Shown here piece by piece: positions 18,481 to 26,782 of a stretch of DNA of 64,000 nt. Source of the stretch: Rhizobium sp. RU36D. GTDB taxonomy: Bacteria; Pseudomonadota; Alphaproteobacteria; Rhizobiales; Rhizobiaceae. Within the stretch, counting starts at the first letter, position 1. The number at the start of each line of letters is the position of its first letter. The notes beneath the pieces were generated by a model. That model was not told the DNA's origin. It did no database searches and worked only from the letters and a program-made list of their open reading frames with translations. Position numbers and translations under genes: made by a program. Where the stretch lies: contig NZ_FWXU01000002.1 of NCBI RefSeq assembly GCF_900176345.1, positions 124,001 through 188,000 of the forward strand. Direction: 5' to 3'.

Positions 18481-20001
18481 ATGAGTTATTCTGATTTCCT
18501 GGAAGCGATGGGTAAGGTGAACGACCTGCTGAACGCAGAGTCGATCCTGAAGTGGGACGCCAGGACAATGATGCCTCCAGGCGGGGCGGTGACGCGCGGC
18601 AAGCAGGTTTCGACGCTCGCGGTGATGGCCCGCGACGTCCTTGTATCGGACGACACGCGTCGCAAACTCGACAGCGCTGCCAAGGAGATGGCGGGCAAGC
18701 CCGACGATGCCGTGGAGCAGGTGATGATCACCCAGGCCCGGGAGGCGATCGACTATCACCTCGCCATTCCCGCAAGCCTGTTGCAGCGGCGCACCGAGCT
18801 CGGCTCGATCGGCCAGGTGGTCTGGGCCAAGGCCCGGGCGGAGAACGATTTTGCCGCTTTCGCCCCGATCCTGGAGCAGACGGTGGCGTTGAACCGCGAA
18901 ATGGCCGAGGTCATCGGCTATTCCGAGCATCCCTATGACGCGCTGATGTTTCGCTTCGAACCTGGCGAGACCGTGGCGACACTGAAGCCGCTGTTCCAGC
19001 GCCTTCGGGATGGTTTGCTGCCGCTTGTGCGGGCCATCGGCGAAAAGCCACAGCCGCGTTTCGATTTCCTCGAGCGGCATTATCCCGTGGACAAGCAGCA
19101 CCAGTTCGCCCTGAAGATGGCCGAGACCGTCGGCTACGACCTCAATCGCGGGCGCCTCGACACCACGGTCCACCCGTTCGAAGTTTCGTTCACCCGCAAT
19201 GACGTGCGGATTACCACGCGCTTCAATCCGAATTACATGCCTGCCAGCCTGTTCGGCGCGCTGCATGAGGCGGGCCACGGCCTCTATGAGCAGGGTGTGG
19301 ACGATGCCTATACCCGCACCCCGCTGGCGACGGATCTCGTCGGCCTTTATGCGGTGGGTGGGGTCAGCTTCGGCGCCCATGAAAGCCAGTCACGCCTCTG
19401 GGAAAACCATGTCGGCCGCGCCAGGGCCTTCTGGAACATCCACTTCCCCGCCGCCCAGGCGTTTTATCCCGAGCAGTTGGGCGACGTGACGGCGGAGGAA
19501 TTCTACCGCGCCATCAACCGCTGCCGTCCCGGCCTGATCCGCGTCGAGGCGGATGAACTGACCTATGATTTCCACGTGATGCTGCGCACGGATATCGAGG
19601 CGGCGCTAATCGACGGTTCGTTGAAGGTCAAGGACCTGCCCGAGGCCTGGAACGCCAAGATCAAGGAATATCTCGGCGTCGACGTGCCGAATGACACGCT
19701 GGGCGTATTGCAGGACGTGCACTGGTCCTCGGGCCAGATCGGCACCTTCTGCAACTATACTATCGGCAATGTCATGGCCGGTCAGCTGTTCGAGACGGCA
19801 AGCCGCGATCCTGTGATTGCGCAGGGTCTGTCGTCAGGCAATTACGAGCCGCTGCGGGCCTTCATGGTCGAGCATGTGCATCGGCATGGCCGCCGGTATT
19901 CCCGCGATACGCTGCTGGTCAAGGCGACGGGCCGCGCGCTCGATCCCGAACCCTACATCGCCCATCTCACCGCCAAATATACCGAACTCTACGGGCTTTA
20001 G
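18481..20001 (+). CDS. M32-family zinc carboxypeptidase (Taq carboxypeptidase type)
   Basis: The 506-residue product is the usual M32 length and contains HEAGH (262-266), the zinc HExxH motif, followed by the FGAHESQSRLWEN segment with the third zinc ligand and the VEADELTYDFHVMLR region typical of this family. M32 enzymes are cytoplasmic metallocarboxypeptidases that strip C-terminal residues from peptides. The ATG at 18481 lacks a strong ribosome site; an in-frame GTG at 18454 just after AGAGGG is an alternative. It opens the plus-strand operon and, with the M14 enzyme closing the other arm, gives the divergon two unrelated carboxypeptidases. Confidence 0.92.
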   Translation: MSYSDFLEAMGKVNDLLNAESILKWDARTMMPPGGAVTRGKQVSTLAVMARDVLVSDDTRRKLDSAAKEMAGKPDDAVEQVMITQAREAIDYHLAIPASLLQRRTELGSIGQVVWAKARAENDFAAFAPILEQTVALNREMAEVIGYSEHPYDALMFRFEPGETVATLKPLFQRLRDGLLPLVRAIGEKPQPRFDFLERHYPVDKQHQFALKMAETVGYDLNRGRLDTTVHPFEVSFTRNDVRITTRFNPNYMPASLFGALHEAGHGLYEQGVDDAYTRTPLATDLVGLYAVGGVSFGAHESQSRLWENHVGRARAFWNIHFPAAQAFYPEQLGDVTAEEFYRAINRCRPGLIRVEADELTYDFHVMLRTDIEAALIDGSLKVKDLPEAWNAKIKEYLGVDVPNDTLGVLQDVHWSSGQIGTFCNYTIGNVMAGQLFETASRDPVIAQGLSSGNYEPLRAFMVEHVHRHGRRYSRDTLLVKATGRALDPEPYIAHLTAKYTELYGL

Positions 20002-20013
20002 GAGGGAGCGAAC

Positions 20014-21213
20014 ATGGAACCGAACGAACTTGCGAGCCGCCTCGCCGATCGCGTCAAGCTCCGGGAAGAGCATGTCATCACCCGCATGGCCGATATTGCC
20101 GAAAAGCTGACGGATGTGATCCGTCTCGGCCGCGGCGACCCGGATCTCGATACGCCTGCCCATATCGTCAAGGCAGGGCAGGAGGCGCTTGGCCGCGGCG
20201 AGACCCATTACGGCCATCCGCTGGGCTTGCCGGCCCTGCGCAAGGCCATTGCCGAGAATATCAAGGCCTATGGCGGCGCCGATTATGCCATCGACGAAGT
20301 GGTGGTGACGCCGGGCGGGCAACAGGCGATGTTCATCATCGCGCTGGCTTTGCTCAATCCCGGCGACGAGATCATCGTGCCTTGCCCCGGCTACAATCCC
20401 TATAGCCAGGCGGCCGAACTCTGTTCGGCAGAGGTGGTGCCGGTGCGCATGAGCATGGACACCAATTTCACCCTGACGGCCGCGATGATCGAGCCGCATA
20501 TCACGCCGCGCAGCAAGGTGCTGGTGCTGATCAACCCCAACAATCCGACAGGCACGGTGACCCCGCCCGACGAGGTGGAGCGCATCGCCAAGCTTGCCAT
20601 CAAGCACGACCTGATCGTCATTTCCGATGAGATCTACGCGCGCCTTGTCTATGGCAACCAGCGCATCCAGCCGGTGGCTGCCCTGCCCGGCATGCGCGAC
20701 CGCACCATCACGCTCTCGGGCTTCTCCAAGGCCTATGCCATGACCGGCTGGCGCGTCGGCTATTTCGCCGGACCCAAGGCGCTGATCACGGCCATGGCGG
20801 AGATCAACCATGCCTTTGCCATCTCCACTGCCTCCGTGAGCCAGCATGCGGCACTGGCCGCGATGACCGGCCCGCAGGACTGCGTGGAGGAGATGCGGCT
20901 GATCTATGACGAGCGGCGCAAGGCGCTGTGCGAAGGGCTCGACCGCATCGGCATTCCCTATGCCGAGCCGCAGGGCGCCTTCTACGTCTATGCCAATTTT
21001 TCCGTCGTGGGCATCCCGGCCAGCACCTTCTGCGAGCGGCTGCTCGCCGAGGGACGTGTGATGATCTATCCCGGCCGCATCTATGGCGACTACACCGACG
21101 ATTTCGTGCGGATGTCGCTGACCCAGCCGGTGGATCGCATCCGCGAGGCCATGTCCCGCATCCAAACCGTCGTCAATGCCATCCGGTCCGAGCGCGCAGC
21201 GCCGGCCGCCTGA
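20014..21213 (+). CDS. PLP-dependent class I/II aminotransferase, second paralogue
   Basis: A 399-residue aminotransferase with NPNNPTG (174-180), ISDEIYAR (203-210) and Schiff-base lysine K239 in GFSKAYAMTGWR. It starts 12 bases after the M32 stop behind GGAGGG. It parallels the minus-strand aminotransferase at 11834 in length and motifs, including RGDPD near the N-terminus, but differs in the substrate-facing N-terminal third. Two aminotransferases in one divergon may handle two amino donors or two successive intermediates. Confidence 0.92.
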   Translation: MEPNELASRLADRVKLREEHVITRMADIAEKLTDVIRLGRGDPDLDTPAHIVKAGQEALGRGETHYGHPLGLPALRKAIAENIKAYGGADYAIDEVVVTPGGQQAMFIIALALLNPGDEIIVPCPGYNPYSQAAELCSAEVVPVRMSMDTNFTLTAAMIEPHITPRSKVLVLINPNNPTGTVTPPDEVERIAKLAIKHDLIVISDEIYARLVYGNQRIQPVAALPGMRDRTITLSGFSKAYAMTGWRVGYFAGPKALITAMAEINHAFAISTASVSQHAALAAMTGPQDCVEEMRLIYDERRKALCEGLDRIGIPYAEPQGAFYVYANFSVVGIPASTFCERLLAEGRVMIYPGRIYGDYTDDFVRMSLTQPVDRIREAMSRIQTVVNAIRSERAAPAA

Positions 21214-21224
21214 GGAGAGTGTTC

Positions 21225-21710
21225 ATGTCCGTCAAGTCAGACAATCCCAACGTCAAGTCGATCAAGCACATGGCCTTTGCCGTGCGCGACGCCAAGGCCG
21301 CGCTGGAAAACTACGCCAAGTTTCTGGACGTTCCCGCCGACACGGCGCTGATCGACTATCCCAAGTCGAAGAACCGCGTGGCGCTCTTCAATCTCGGCGG
21401 CATCGAATACCAGCTCTGCCAGTCGCTGGAAGAAGGTGGGCGCTTCGACGCCTGGATCAAGGAGCGCGGCGCCGAGGGCCTGCACCACATCTGCTACGAG
21501 GTCGAAAACATCGACCAGGCGCTGGACCATGCCAAGGAACAGGGTGCGGAACTGAGGATCTGCAAGGCCTGCGGCGTCTTCGGCTCCCATCCGCATCCGG
21601 AAGGTTATGTCGCCTTCCTCGACAATGATGCCGGCGGCATCGAGATCGAATTCATGCAGGTCTACACGCCGGAAGAGCTTGAGAAATACAACCAGTACAA
21701 GGGTATCTGA
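21225..21710 (+). CDS. VOC/glyoxalase-superfamily protein, methylmalonyl-CoA epimerase-like
   Basis: The 161-residue product has two VOC modules. HMAFAVRD at the N-terminal end and GLHHICYEVENID in the middle provide metal-ligand histidines, and GGIEIEFMQ supplies the late glutamate. GLHHICYEV is the hallmark seen in methylmalonyl-CoA epimerase and related isomerases. The true start is the ATG at 21225 behind GAGGAGAG; the longer frame reads inside the aminotransferase. It may epimerise an alpha-carbon of an intermediate; methylmalonyl-CoA itself is not implied by the context. Confidence 0.85.
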   Translation: MSVKSDNPNVKSIKHMAFAVRDAKAALENYAKFLDVPADTALIDYPKSKNRVALFNLGGIEYQLCQSLEEGGRFDAWIKERGAEGLHHICYEVENIDQALDHAKEQGAELRICKACGVFGSHPHPEGYVAFLDNDAGGIEIEFMQVYTPEELEKYNQYKGI

Positions 21711-21712
21711 GC

Positions 21713-22714
21713 ATGTCGGAGGCAAAGACAATCACGGTCGGCACGGCAACCGCAAAGCCCGGCGAAGTGGTGCGCGGGGTCATCCCCGTCACCGAGCTTG
21801 CCGGCGGTTCGAAGGTTGAAATCCCATTGGTCATCGTCAATGGCGTCAAGCCCGGCCCGGTCTTCTGGGTTGACGGGGCGATCCATGGCGACGAGCCGGA
21901 AGGTCCGCTTGCCTGCGCCATCGCGCTGAAGGAGGTCGATCCGCAGCAGCTCGCCGGCACGCTCGTCATGGTCCCCGTGATGAATGTGATGGCGTTTGAA
22001 AACGCCAATCGCGGCAACCCGCTCGATACCTTCTCCTTCGACATGAACCGCATCTATCCGGGCCGGCCCAACGGCTACCTGTCGGAGCGGGTCGCCTGGG
22101 CGCATTCGGAATGGATGAGCAAGGTGGCCGATTTCGAGATTTCCATCCATTCGGGTGGCGCGCATTCCTTCCTCGACAAGGCGATCTTCGTCGACGAGAC
22201 GCCGGCCTCGGTGGAACTGGCCATGGCCATGGGCGAAGGCTGGGGCTGCATCATGTCCAACTTCCTGCCCAAGGGTTCGCCGATGGCGCAGATGAAGGAG
22301 ATCGGCAAGACCGGCATCACCGTGGAGCTTGGCGGCCGCTCGGCCACCTCGCCGGAGCGCTTCGCCTATGTAGCGCGGGAACTGGCCAATTCGATCATCA
22401 ATATCCTCCGGCACTACAAGATGTATCCGGGCACGCCGACCTATCCGAAGGACGCTACCAAGGGCCAGCAGGAGGCGCTGTTGGCGCCGGCCTCCGGCAT
22501 CTTCGTGCCGACGCCCGGCGTTGATTTCCTGAAGCCTATGAAGAAGGGGCAATCGATCGCCAAGATCGTCAACATCTTCGGCGACGAGGTGGCGGAACTG
22601 GTGGCGCCTGCCGATGGCATGTTCTTCGGTCTTCGCGCCCTGCCCAATGTCAACACCGGCGACTGGTGCTGCTTCTTCAACAAGGTCGAGGGAGCGCGCG
22701 TCTGGCCGGCGTGA
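21713..22714 (+). CDS. AstE/AspA-family zinc hydrolase (succinylglutamate desuccinylase/aspartoacylase type)
   Basis: The 333-residue protein has the zinc site GAIHGDEPEGP (H58, E61) and SIHSGG (H146), and DMNRIYPG (110-117), the Asn-Arg pair that grips the substrate carboxylate. This family removes acyl groups from N-acyl amino acids; DoeB, the N-acetyl-diaminobutyrate deacetylase of ectoine breakdown, is a relative. The last 100 residues form a small beta domain with the lipoyl-like SGIFVPTPGVDFLKPMKKGQ. Presence beside a metal-poor M24 hydrolase recalls the ectoine pathway pairing, though the rest of that pathway is absent. The ATG is two bases after the VOC stop. Confidence 0.88.
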   Translation: MSEAKTITVGTATAKPGEVVRGVIPVTELAGGSKVEIPLVIVNGVKPGPVFWVDGAIHGDEPEGPLACAIALKEVDPQQLAGTLVMVPVMNVMAFENANRGNPLDTFSFDMNRIYPGRPNGYLSERVAWAHSEWMSKVADFEISIHSGGAHSFLDKAIFVDETPASVELAMAMGEGWGCIMSNFLPKGSPMAQMKEIGKTGITVELGGRSATSPERFAYVARELANSIINILRHYKMYPGTPTYPKDATKGQQEALLAPASGIFVPTPGVDFLKPMKKGQSIAKIVNIFGDEVAELVAPADGMFFGLRALPNVNTGDWCCFFNKVEGARVWPA

Positions 22715-22738
22715 GCCTGTCCGGTGCCTGGGGGCAAC

Positions 22739-23656
22739 ATGCGAGACTTCATCGGATATGCCAATCGACCTCCCCAATTTCGCTGGCCGGGTGACAACGG
22801 CCTCGCGGTCAATATCGTCCTGAACTACGAGGAGGGGTCGGAATATCAGATCGGTGAAGGCGACGGTCGTTCGGAAAAGGCGCTGATCGAGATCAGCCAG
22901 CCCCGGGTTCCGGCCGGCGAGCGGGATCTCGCCGCCGAGAGTATGTATGAATATGGAAGCCGCGTCGGCTTCTGGCGGCTGCATCGCATGTTTGTCGAGC
23001 GCGACCTGCCGCTGACGGTGTTTGCCGCCGCCCAGGCGCTGGAGCGCAATCCGGAGGTGGCAGCCGCCATCGCCCGGACCGACTGGGACATCGCCTGCCA
23101 TGGCTGGCGATGGGTGGAGCATTACCTGCTGGACGAGGAAACCGAGCGGCGGCACATCGCCCAGGCCTATAACAGCGTTGTGGCGACGATCGGCCGGGCG
23201 CCGGCCGGATGGTATTCCCGCTACAGCCGTAGCATGGCGACCCGCCGGCTGGTGGTGGAACATGGCGGCTATGCCTATGACAGCGACGCCTATAATGACG
23301 ACGTGCCCTATTGGGTGACGGTTGGCGGCAGGCCGCATGTCGTCGTGCCCTATTCGCTGGTCACCAATGACGCGAAATTCGTGCAGGGCGGCTGGGTGAC
23401 CGGCCGCAGCTATGCGGAATTTCTGATCGAATCCTTCGACATGCTGCTGAAGGAAAGTCGCACACAGCCGCGCCTGATGTCGATTGGCCTGCATCCGCGC
23501 GTCATCGGCCATCCCGGACGAGCCTCGGGCCTGGAACGGTTTCTCGATCACGTGGCGAAATCGAAGGGCGCCTGGATGGCTCGGCGGCAGGACATTGCCA
23601 GCCACTGGGCGGCGAGCATACCCTTCGATGCGGTGACGGCAAAGGAGAGCACATGA
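22739..23656 (+). CDS. Polysaccharide-deacetylase-fold allantoinase, PuuE-like
   Basis: The 305-residue product resembles PuuE, the cofactor-independent allantoinase with a NodB-type fold: VLNYEEGSE near residue 25, EYGSRVGFWRLHR, the ACHGWRW histidine segment and IGLHPRVIGHPGRASG. PuuE opens the hydantoin ring of allantoin in the cytoplasm. The ATG at 22739 follows GGGGGC; the GTG at 22724 is less likely. This is the second ring-opening enzyme of the divergon beside the metal-dependent dihydroorotase-type one at 9007, and it is directly coupled to an AllA-like gene, so a ureide substrate is possible. True substrate could be a different cyclic imide. Confidence 0.82.
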   Translation: MRDFIGYANRPPQFRWPGDNGLAVNIVLNYEEGSEYQIGEGDGRSEKALIEISQPRVPAGERDLAAESMYEYGSRVGFWRLHRMFVERDLPLTVFAAAQALERNPEVAAAIARTDWDIACHGWRWVEHYLLDEETERRHIAQAYNSVVATIGRAPAGWYSRYSRSMATRRLVVEHGGYAYDSDAYNDDVPYWVTVGGRPHVVVPYSLVTNDAKFVQGGWVTGRSYAEFLIESFDMLLKESRTQPRLMSIGLHPRVIGHPGRASGLERFLDHVAKSKGAWMARRQDIASHWAASIPFDAVTAKEST

Positions 23657-24147
23657 GAGAGCTTCTCCTCAACCCGCTGCCGGACGATGAAGCTTTCGCC
23701 GCCTTCGGTGCGCTGATTGCGCCGCCGCAGATGGTGGGCGAACGGCGGTTTTTCTCCAGCTGGCTCGGATCGGAACACGAGGCGTGCAGCCCGGTGCTGC
23801 ACACCAACCATGTGTCGCCAAGCATGCTGCCAGTGCCGCTCGACAGCCTGGAAAAGCATCCCCATGCGGCGCAGGCCTTCATCCCGCTCGATGTGTCCCG
23901 CTATGTCGTCACCGTCGCGCCTTCCGATCCCCAGGGCGAGCCACTGGTCGATGAGATCAGGGCCTTCGTCGTGCCTGGCAATCGCGGCGTGATCTATCGC
24001 CGGGATGTGTGGCACGGCAGCGCCCGAGTGCTGGATCGCGCCGGCAGTTTTGCCGTGCTGATGTGGCGCGGTGCCGCCGATGACGACGTGTTCTTTCCCA
24101 TCGAGCCGGTGATGCTGGCGGAGCATGAAGCGGAGAAGCTGTCATGA
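23653..24147 (+). CDS. allA: Ureidoglycolate lyase-like protein (AllA family)
   Basis: The 164-residue product has AllA length and family landmarks: an LEKHPHAAQAFIPL segment in the middle, FVVPGNRGVIYRRDVWHG with the conserved WH, and a terminal FPIE. AllA is a cupin-like cytoplasmic enzyme that splits ureidoglycolate into glyoxylate and urea. It starts on the ATGA overlap with the PuuE-like gene, so the pair is translated together. No allantoate amidohydrolase, ureidoglycine aminohydrolase or urease is seen in the window, so full allantoin use is not shown; the enzyme may act on a ureide analogue. Confidence 0.78.
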   Translation: MRELLLNPLPDDEAFAAFGALIAPPQMVGERRFFSSWLGSEHEACSPVLHTNHVSPSMLPVPLDSLEKHPHAAQAFIPLDVSRYVVTVAPSDPQGEPLVDEIRAFVVPGNRGVIYRRDVWHGSARVLDRAGSFAVLMWRGAADDDVFFPIEPVMLAEHEAEKLS

Positions 24148-24815
24148 ACGAGCCCCAAGGCGATCTGGCGCGGATCGAAAGCGTGCCCCTCAGGATCTTC
24201 GTTGCCGATGCCCTGCGCGCGCATATCGTCGAGGGTAAGCTCAGGCCCGGCGCGCCGATCGTCGAGGCCGCGCTGGCCGAGCAATTGAAGGTATCGCGAG
24301 CACCCGTGCGGGAGGCGATCCAGATCCTGGAAGCGGACGGGCTGATCGACAACCTTCCCTACAAGGGCAAGCGGGTGAAGCCGCTGACCACCAAGTCCGT
24401 CGAGGAGGTCTATAGCGTCCGCGAGCAGTTCGAAGCCTTTGCCGTCAGGCGGATCATTGACAGCCGCGTCGATGTGCATCCGCTGAACGAGCATGTCGAG
24501 GCGATGTTTGCCGCCGCGCAGGAGGGCGACATCTCCGCGCTGATCGCTGCCGATGCGGCCTTTCACCGGACCATCATCCAGCTGGCGCAGCATGATCTGC
24601 TGCTGAACCTCTGGGATCATCTGTCGCTGCGCATCCGCCAGATCATGGCGCTCAGGAACCAGGCCAATGCCGACCTGAACGCGGTGGCCGCGAACCATCC
24701 GCCCATCGTCCAGGCGCTGCTGGACTATGATCTCGACACCGCCCTGGCCCTGATCTCGCAGCATAGCCGCTCCGCCTCGGAGCTTGATCTTGCCTCCCTG
24801 GAGTTCAAGCCATGA
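24144..24815 (+). CDS. GntR-family transcriptional regulator with FCD domain
   Basis: The 223-residue protein has the GntR winged helix (about residues 15-75, EQLKVSRAPVREAIQILEADG) and a helical FCD domain with AAFHRTIIQLA, NHPPIV and SQHSRSASEL carrying the expected histidines. It is coupled to its neighbours by ATGA overlaps on both sides, so it is made with the enzymes. It is the only transcription factor within the 26-gene divergon and is the best candidate for controlling the shared intergenic region, where the palindrome TGTATACA is found. Whether it represses or activates cannot be read. Confidence 0.92.
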   Translation: MNEPQGDLARIESVPLRIFVADALRAHIVEGKLRPGAPIVEAALAEQLKVSRAPVREAIQILEADGLIDNLPYKGKRVKPLTTKSVEEVYSVREQFEAFAVRRIIDSRVDVHPLNEHVEAMFAAAQEGDISALIAADAAFHRTIIQLAQHDLLLNLWDHLSLRIRQIMALRNQANADLNAVAANHPPIVQALLDYDLDTALALISQHSRSASELDLASLEFKP

Positions 24816-25705
24816 CGCGGGACTCGGTCTTGATAACAGGGGGCGGCGGCTTTGTCGGATCGCATCTGGCCCGCGGGTTCCATGACCTGGGCTATGCGGT
24901 CACCGCCATGGATCTGAGCTTTGATGCCGAGACCCGCGCGCGGCTTGCGGGCGTTCGGCTGATCGAGGCTGAGCTTGCGCCTGGAACGCTCAAGGCGGCG
25001 CTGGCGGGTGGCTGCACGATGGTCATTCACGCCGCGGCGCTGACCTCGCCGCCCGAGATGACCGGCCTGACGCTGTTCGGCCATGTCAGGCGCAATGTCG
25101 ATCTTCTCGTGGATTGCCTCGACCAGGCGAATGCCCATGGCGTTTCCTGCTTCGTGTTCCTGTCTTCCTCGGGCGTGTTTTCCTTCGATGAGGCCGAGGA
25201 ACTGGACGAGGGCGTCACGCCATCGGGCAGTTCGGCCTATTCCGTGGCCAAGCGGGCAGGCGAGGCGATCTGCGCGGCCTTTGCCGGTTCGCTCGTGCTG
25301 CGGCTGGGACCGCTTTACGGACCGGACGAACGCAGCCGCCCCAGCCGCGTCCAGGTGTCGCCGATCCGGCGTTGGCTGGATTGCGTCGAAGACGGTCGGC
25401 CGATCCTCGTGGAAAGCCCGCTTTCTCGGCGTGACTGGACCTTCCTGCCCGACCTCGCACGCGCCATTGATCTACTCCGGCGTCAGGGCGCCAGCGGCCT
25501 GTTGCACCTGACCTCAGGCGAGATCGTCGCCGATCTCGATCTGGCACGGCGTATTGCGGCGCTGCGGCCGGGCACCACAGTAACCCCTGCAGAACGGCCC
25601 GAACCGAGGCGCGTGCCGATGCGCTCTCGCAGAACCGAACTTAGCGATTTTGCCTGGACGCCGCTCGCCCAAGGTCTTGCCCTCGTCGCGGGGGGCCGGC
25701 CATGA
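24812..25705 (+). CDS. NAD-dependent epimerase/dehydratase (extended SDR)
   Basis: The 297-residue product has the extended-SDR cofactor loop GGGGFVGSHLARG (about 10-22), an aspartate after the second strand for NAD, VIHAAALTSPP and the catalytic YSVAK after a serine-rich SSSGVFS stretch. The substrate domain follows, with RLGPLYGP. Such enzymes act on nucleotide sugars or on 2-hydroxy acid and lactone intermediates. Here the overlap with GntR and Gfo/Idh genes and lack of any nucleotide-sugar genes favour a catabolic substrate. Confidence 0.88.
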   Translation: MTRDSVLITGGGGFVGSHLARGFHDLGYAVTAMDLSFDAETRARLAGVRLIEAELAPGTLKAALAGGCTMVIHAAALTSPPEMTGLTLFGHVRRNVDLLVDCLDQANAHGVSCFVFLSSSGVFSFDEAEELDEGVTPSGSSAYSVAKRAGEAICAAFAGSLVLRLGPLYGPDERSRPSRVQVSPIRRWLDCVEDGRPILVESPLSRRDWTFLPDLARAIDLLRRQGASGLLHLTSGEIVADLDLARRIAALRPGTTVTPAERPEPRRVPMRSRRTELSDFAWTPLAQGLALVAGGRP

Positions 25706-26715
25706 ACCGCTTGCGTTTCATCATCGTCGGCCTCGGCGCCCGGGCGCAATACTGGATCAAGGTCATCAGCGCCAATCCGGACTGCGAGATCGTCGGTCTC
25801 ATCGACCCGCTCGAGGCCAACCGGCAGCGCGCCGCCGAGCAATGCCCAGGTGCCGCCGTTAGCGACAGCCTCGACCTCATCGGTAGCGTCGGCGCCGACG
25901 CCGTGCTGCTCTGCACGCCGCCTGGCGGTCGCCAGGCGCAGATGGAGGCCTGCTGCAAGGCGGGCCTGCCAATCCTTGCTGAGAAGCCGCTGGCCGACAG
26001 CGTGCCCCAGGCGCGGGACTATGTGGCGATGGCGGAAGAGGCCGGGGTGCCGCTGATGGTCGTCCTGAACTTCCGCTACCTGCCGGTGACGCGGCAGACG
26101 TTGAACCTGTTTGCCGGCGAGATCGGAAAGCCGAGCTTCTCGCGCTTTACCTATGAGCGCTGGCGGGACGGCCACCAGCCGCATCTCAACAAATATCCGC
26201 TGACCATGCAGCATCCGATGTTGTGGGAGCAGTCGATCCACCATTTTGACCTGATGCGTTTCGTCTACGGCGCGGAGCCGGTCTCGGTCTATTCCCGGAC
26301 CTTCAACCCGCCCTGGTCGATGTATGCGGATGACGCCAATGTCAGCGCTCTGATCACATTCGATAACGGCATCGTCACGCAATATCAGGGCACATGGCAG
26401 AGCAACTGGGCCGTGCCTGGCTTCGAGTGGCGCCATGAATGTGCGACCGGGGTCGTCATCCAGAAGGACCAGTTCGGATCGCTGGGCTTTGCCTCACGCG
26501 CGGATACCGCTCTGACCGAGGTGCCGCTGCCGCCCTACCGGCAGTGGATCGACGATGCGGCAACGCTTCTTGAAAGTTTCGTCGCGGCCTTGAGGGGCGA
26601 GAGCCCGCTCGAATGCTCGGGCCGCGATCACCTGAATTCGCTCCAAATGGTGGAAGCCTGCATCAAGTCCTCCCGGACAGGCGAAGCCATACAGATTGCC
26701 GATCTCCAGACGTGA
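25702..26715 (+). CDS. Gfo/Idh/MocA-family oxidoreductase
   Basis: The 337-residue protein has an N-terminal Rossmann domain (FIIVGLGARAQYW), AEKPLADS with the family lysine, and NFRYLP. The C-terminal domain carries a histidine pair in QSIHHFDLMRFVYG. These enzymes use NAD(P) to oxidise or reduce sugars, inositols or imines. It begins on the ATGA overlap with the epimerase gene. A second, different member (31981) flanks the transporter genes on the other side, so the two bracket the importer and probably act on related intermediates. Confidence 0.88.
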   Translation: MNRLRFIIVGLGARAQYWIKVISANPDCEIVGLIDPLEANRQRAAEQCPGAAVSDSLDLIGSVGADAVLLCTPPGGRQAQMEACCKAGLPILAEKPLADSVPQARDYVAMAEEAGVPLMVVLNFRYLPVTRQTLNLFAGEIGKPSFSRFTYERWRDGHQPHLNKYPLTMQHPMLWEQSIHHFDLMRFVYGAEPVSVYSRTFNPPWSMYADDANVSALITFDNGIVTQYQGTWQSNWAVPGFEWRHECATGVVIQKDQFGSLGFASRADTALTEVPLPPYRQWIDDAATLLESFVAALRGESPLECSGRDHLNSLQMVEACIKSSRTGEAIQIADLQT

Positions 26716-26782
26716 ATGGAGCGATCGATCGGACCACAAAGATGAAGTCAATAATAACCACAGAGGGCAAGGAACTTCAGAT

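Noticed and set aside
21662..23605. Minus-strand open frame of 647 codons across the AstE- and PuuE-like genes
   Set aside because: Its composition is typical of an antisense shadow and it covers two well-supported plus-strand genes.
13018..24147. Whole cluster as an ectoine degradation (doe/eut) operon
   Set aside because: An M24 hydrolase and an AstE/AspA-family hydrolase are present, but the remaining expected genes (such as an AsnC/GntR-MocR regulator and diaminobutyrate-specific enzymes) are missing and many unrelated enzymes are present.
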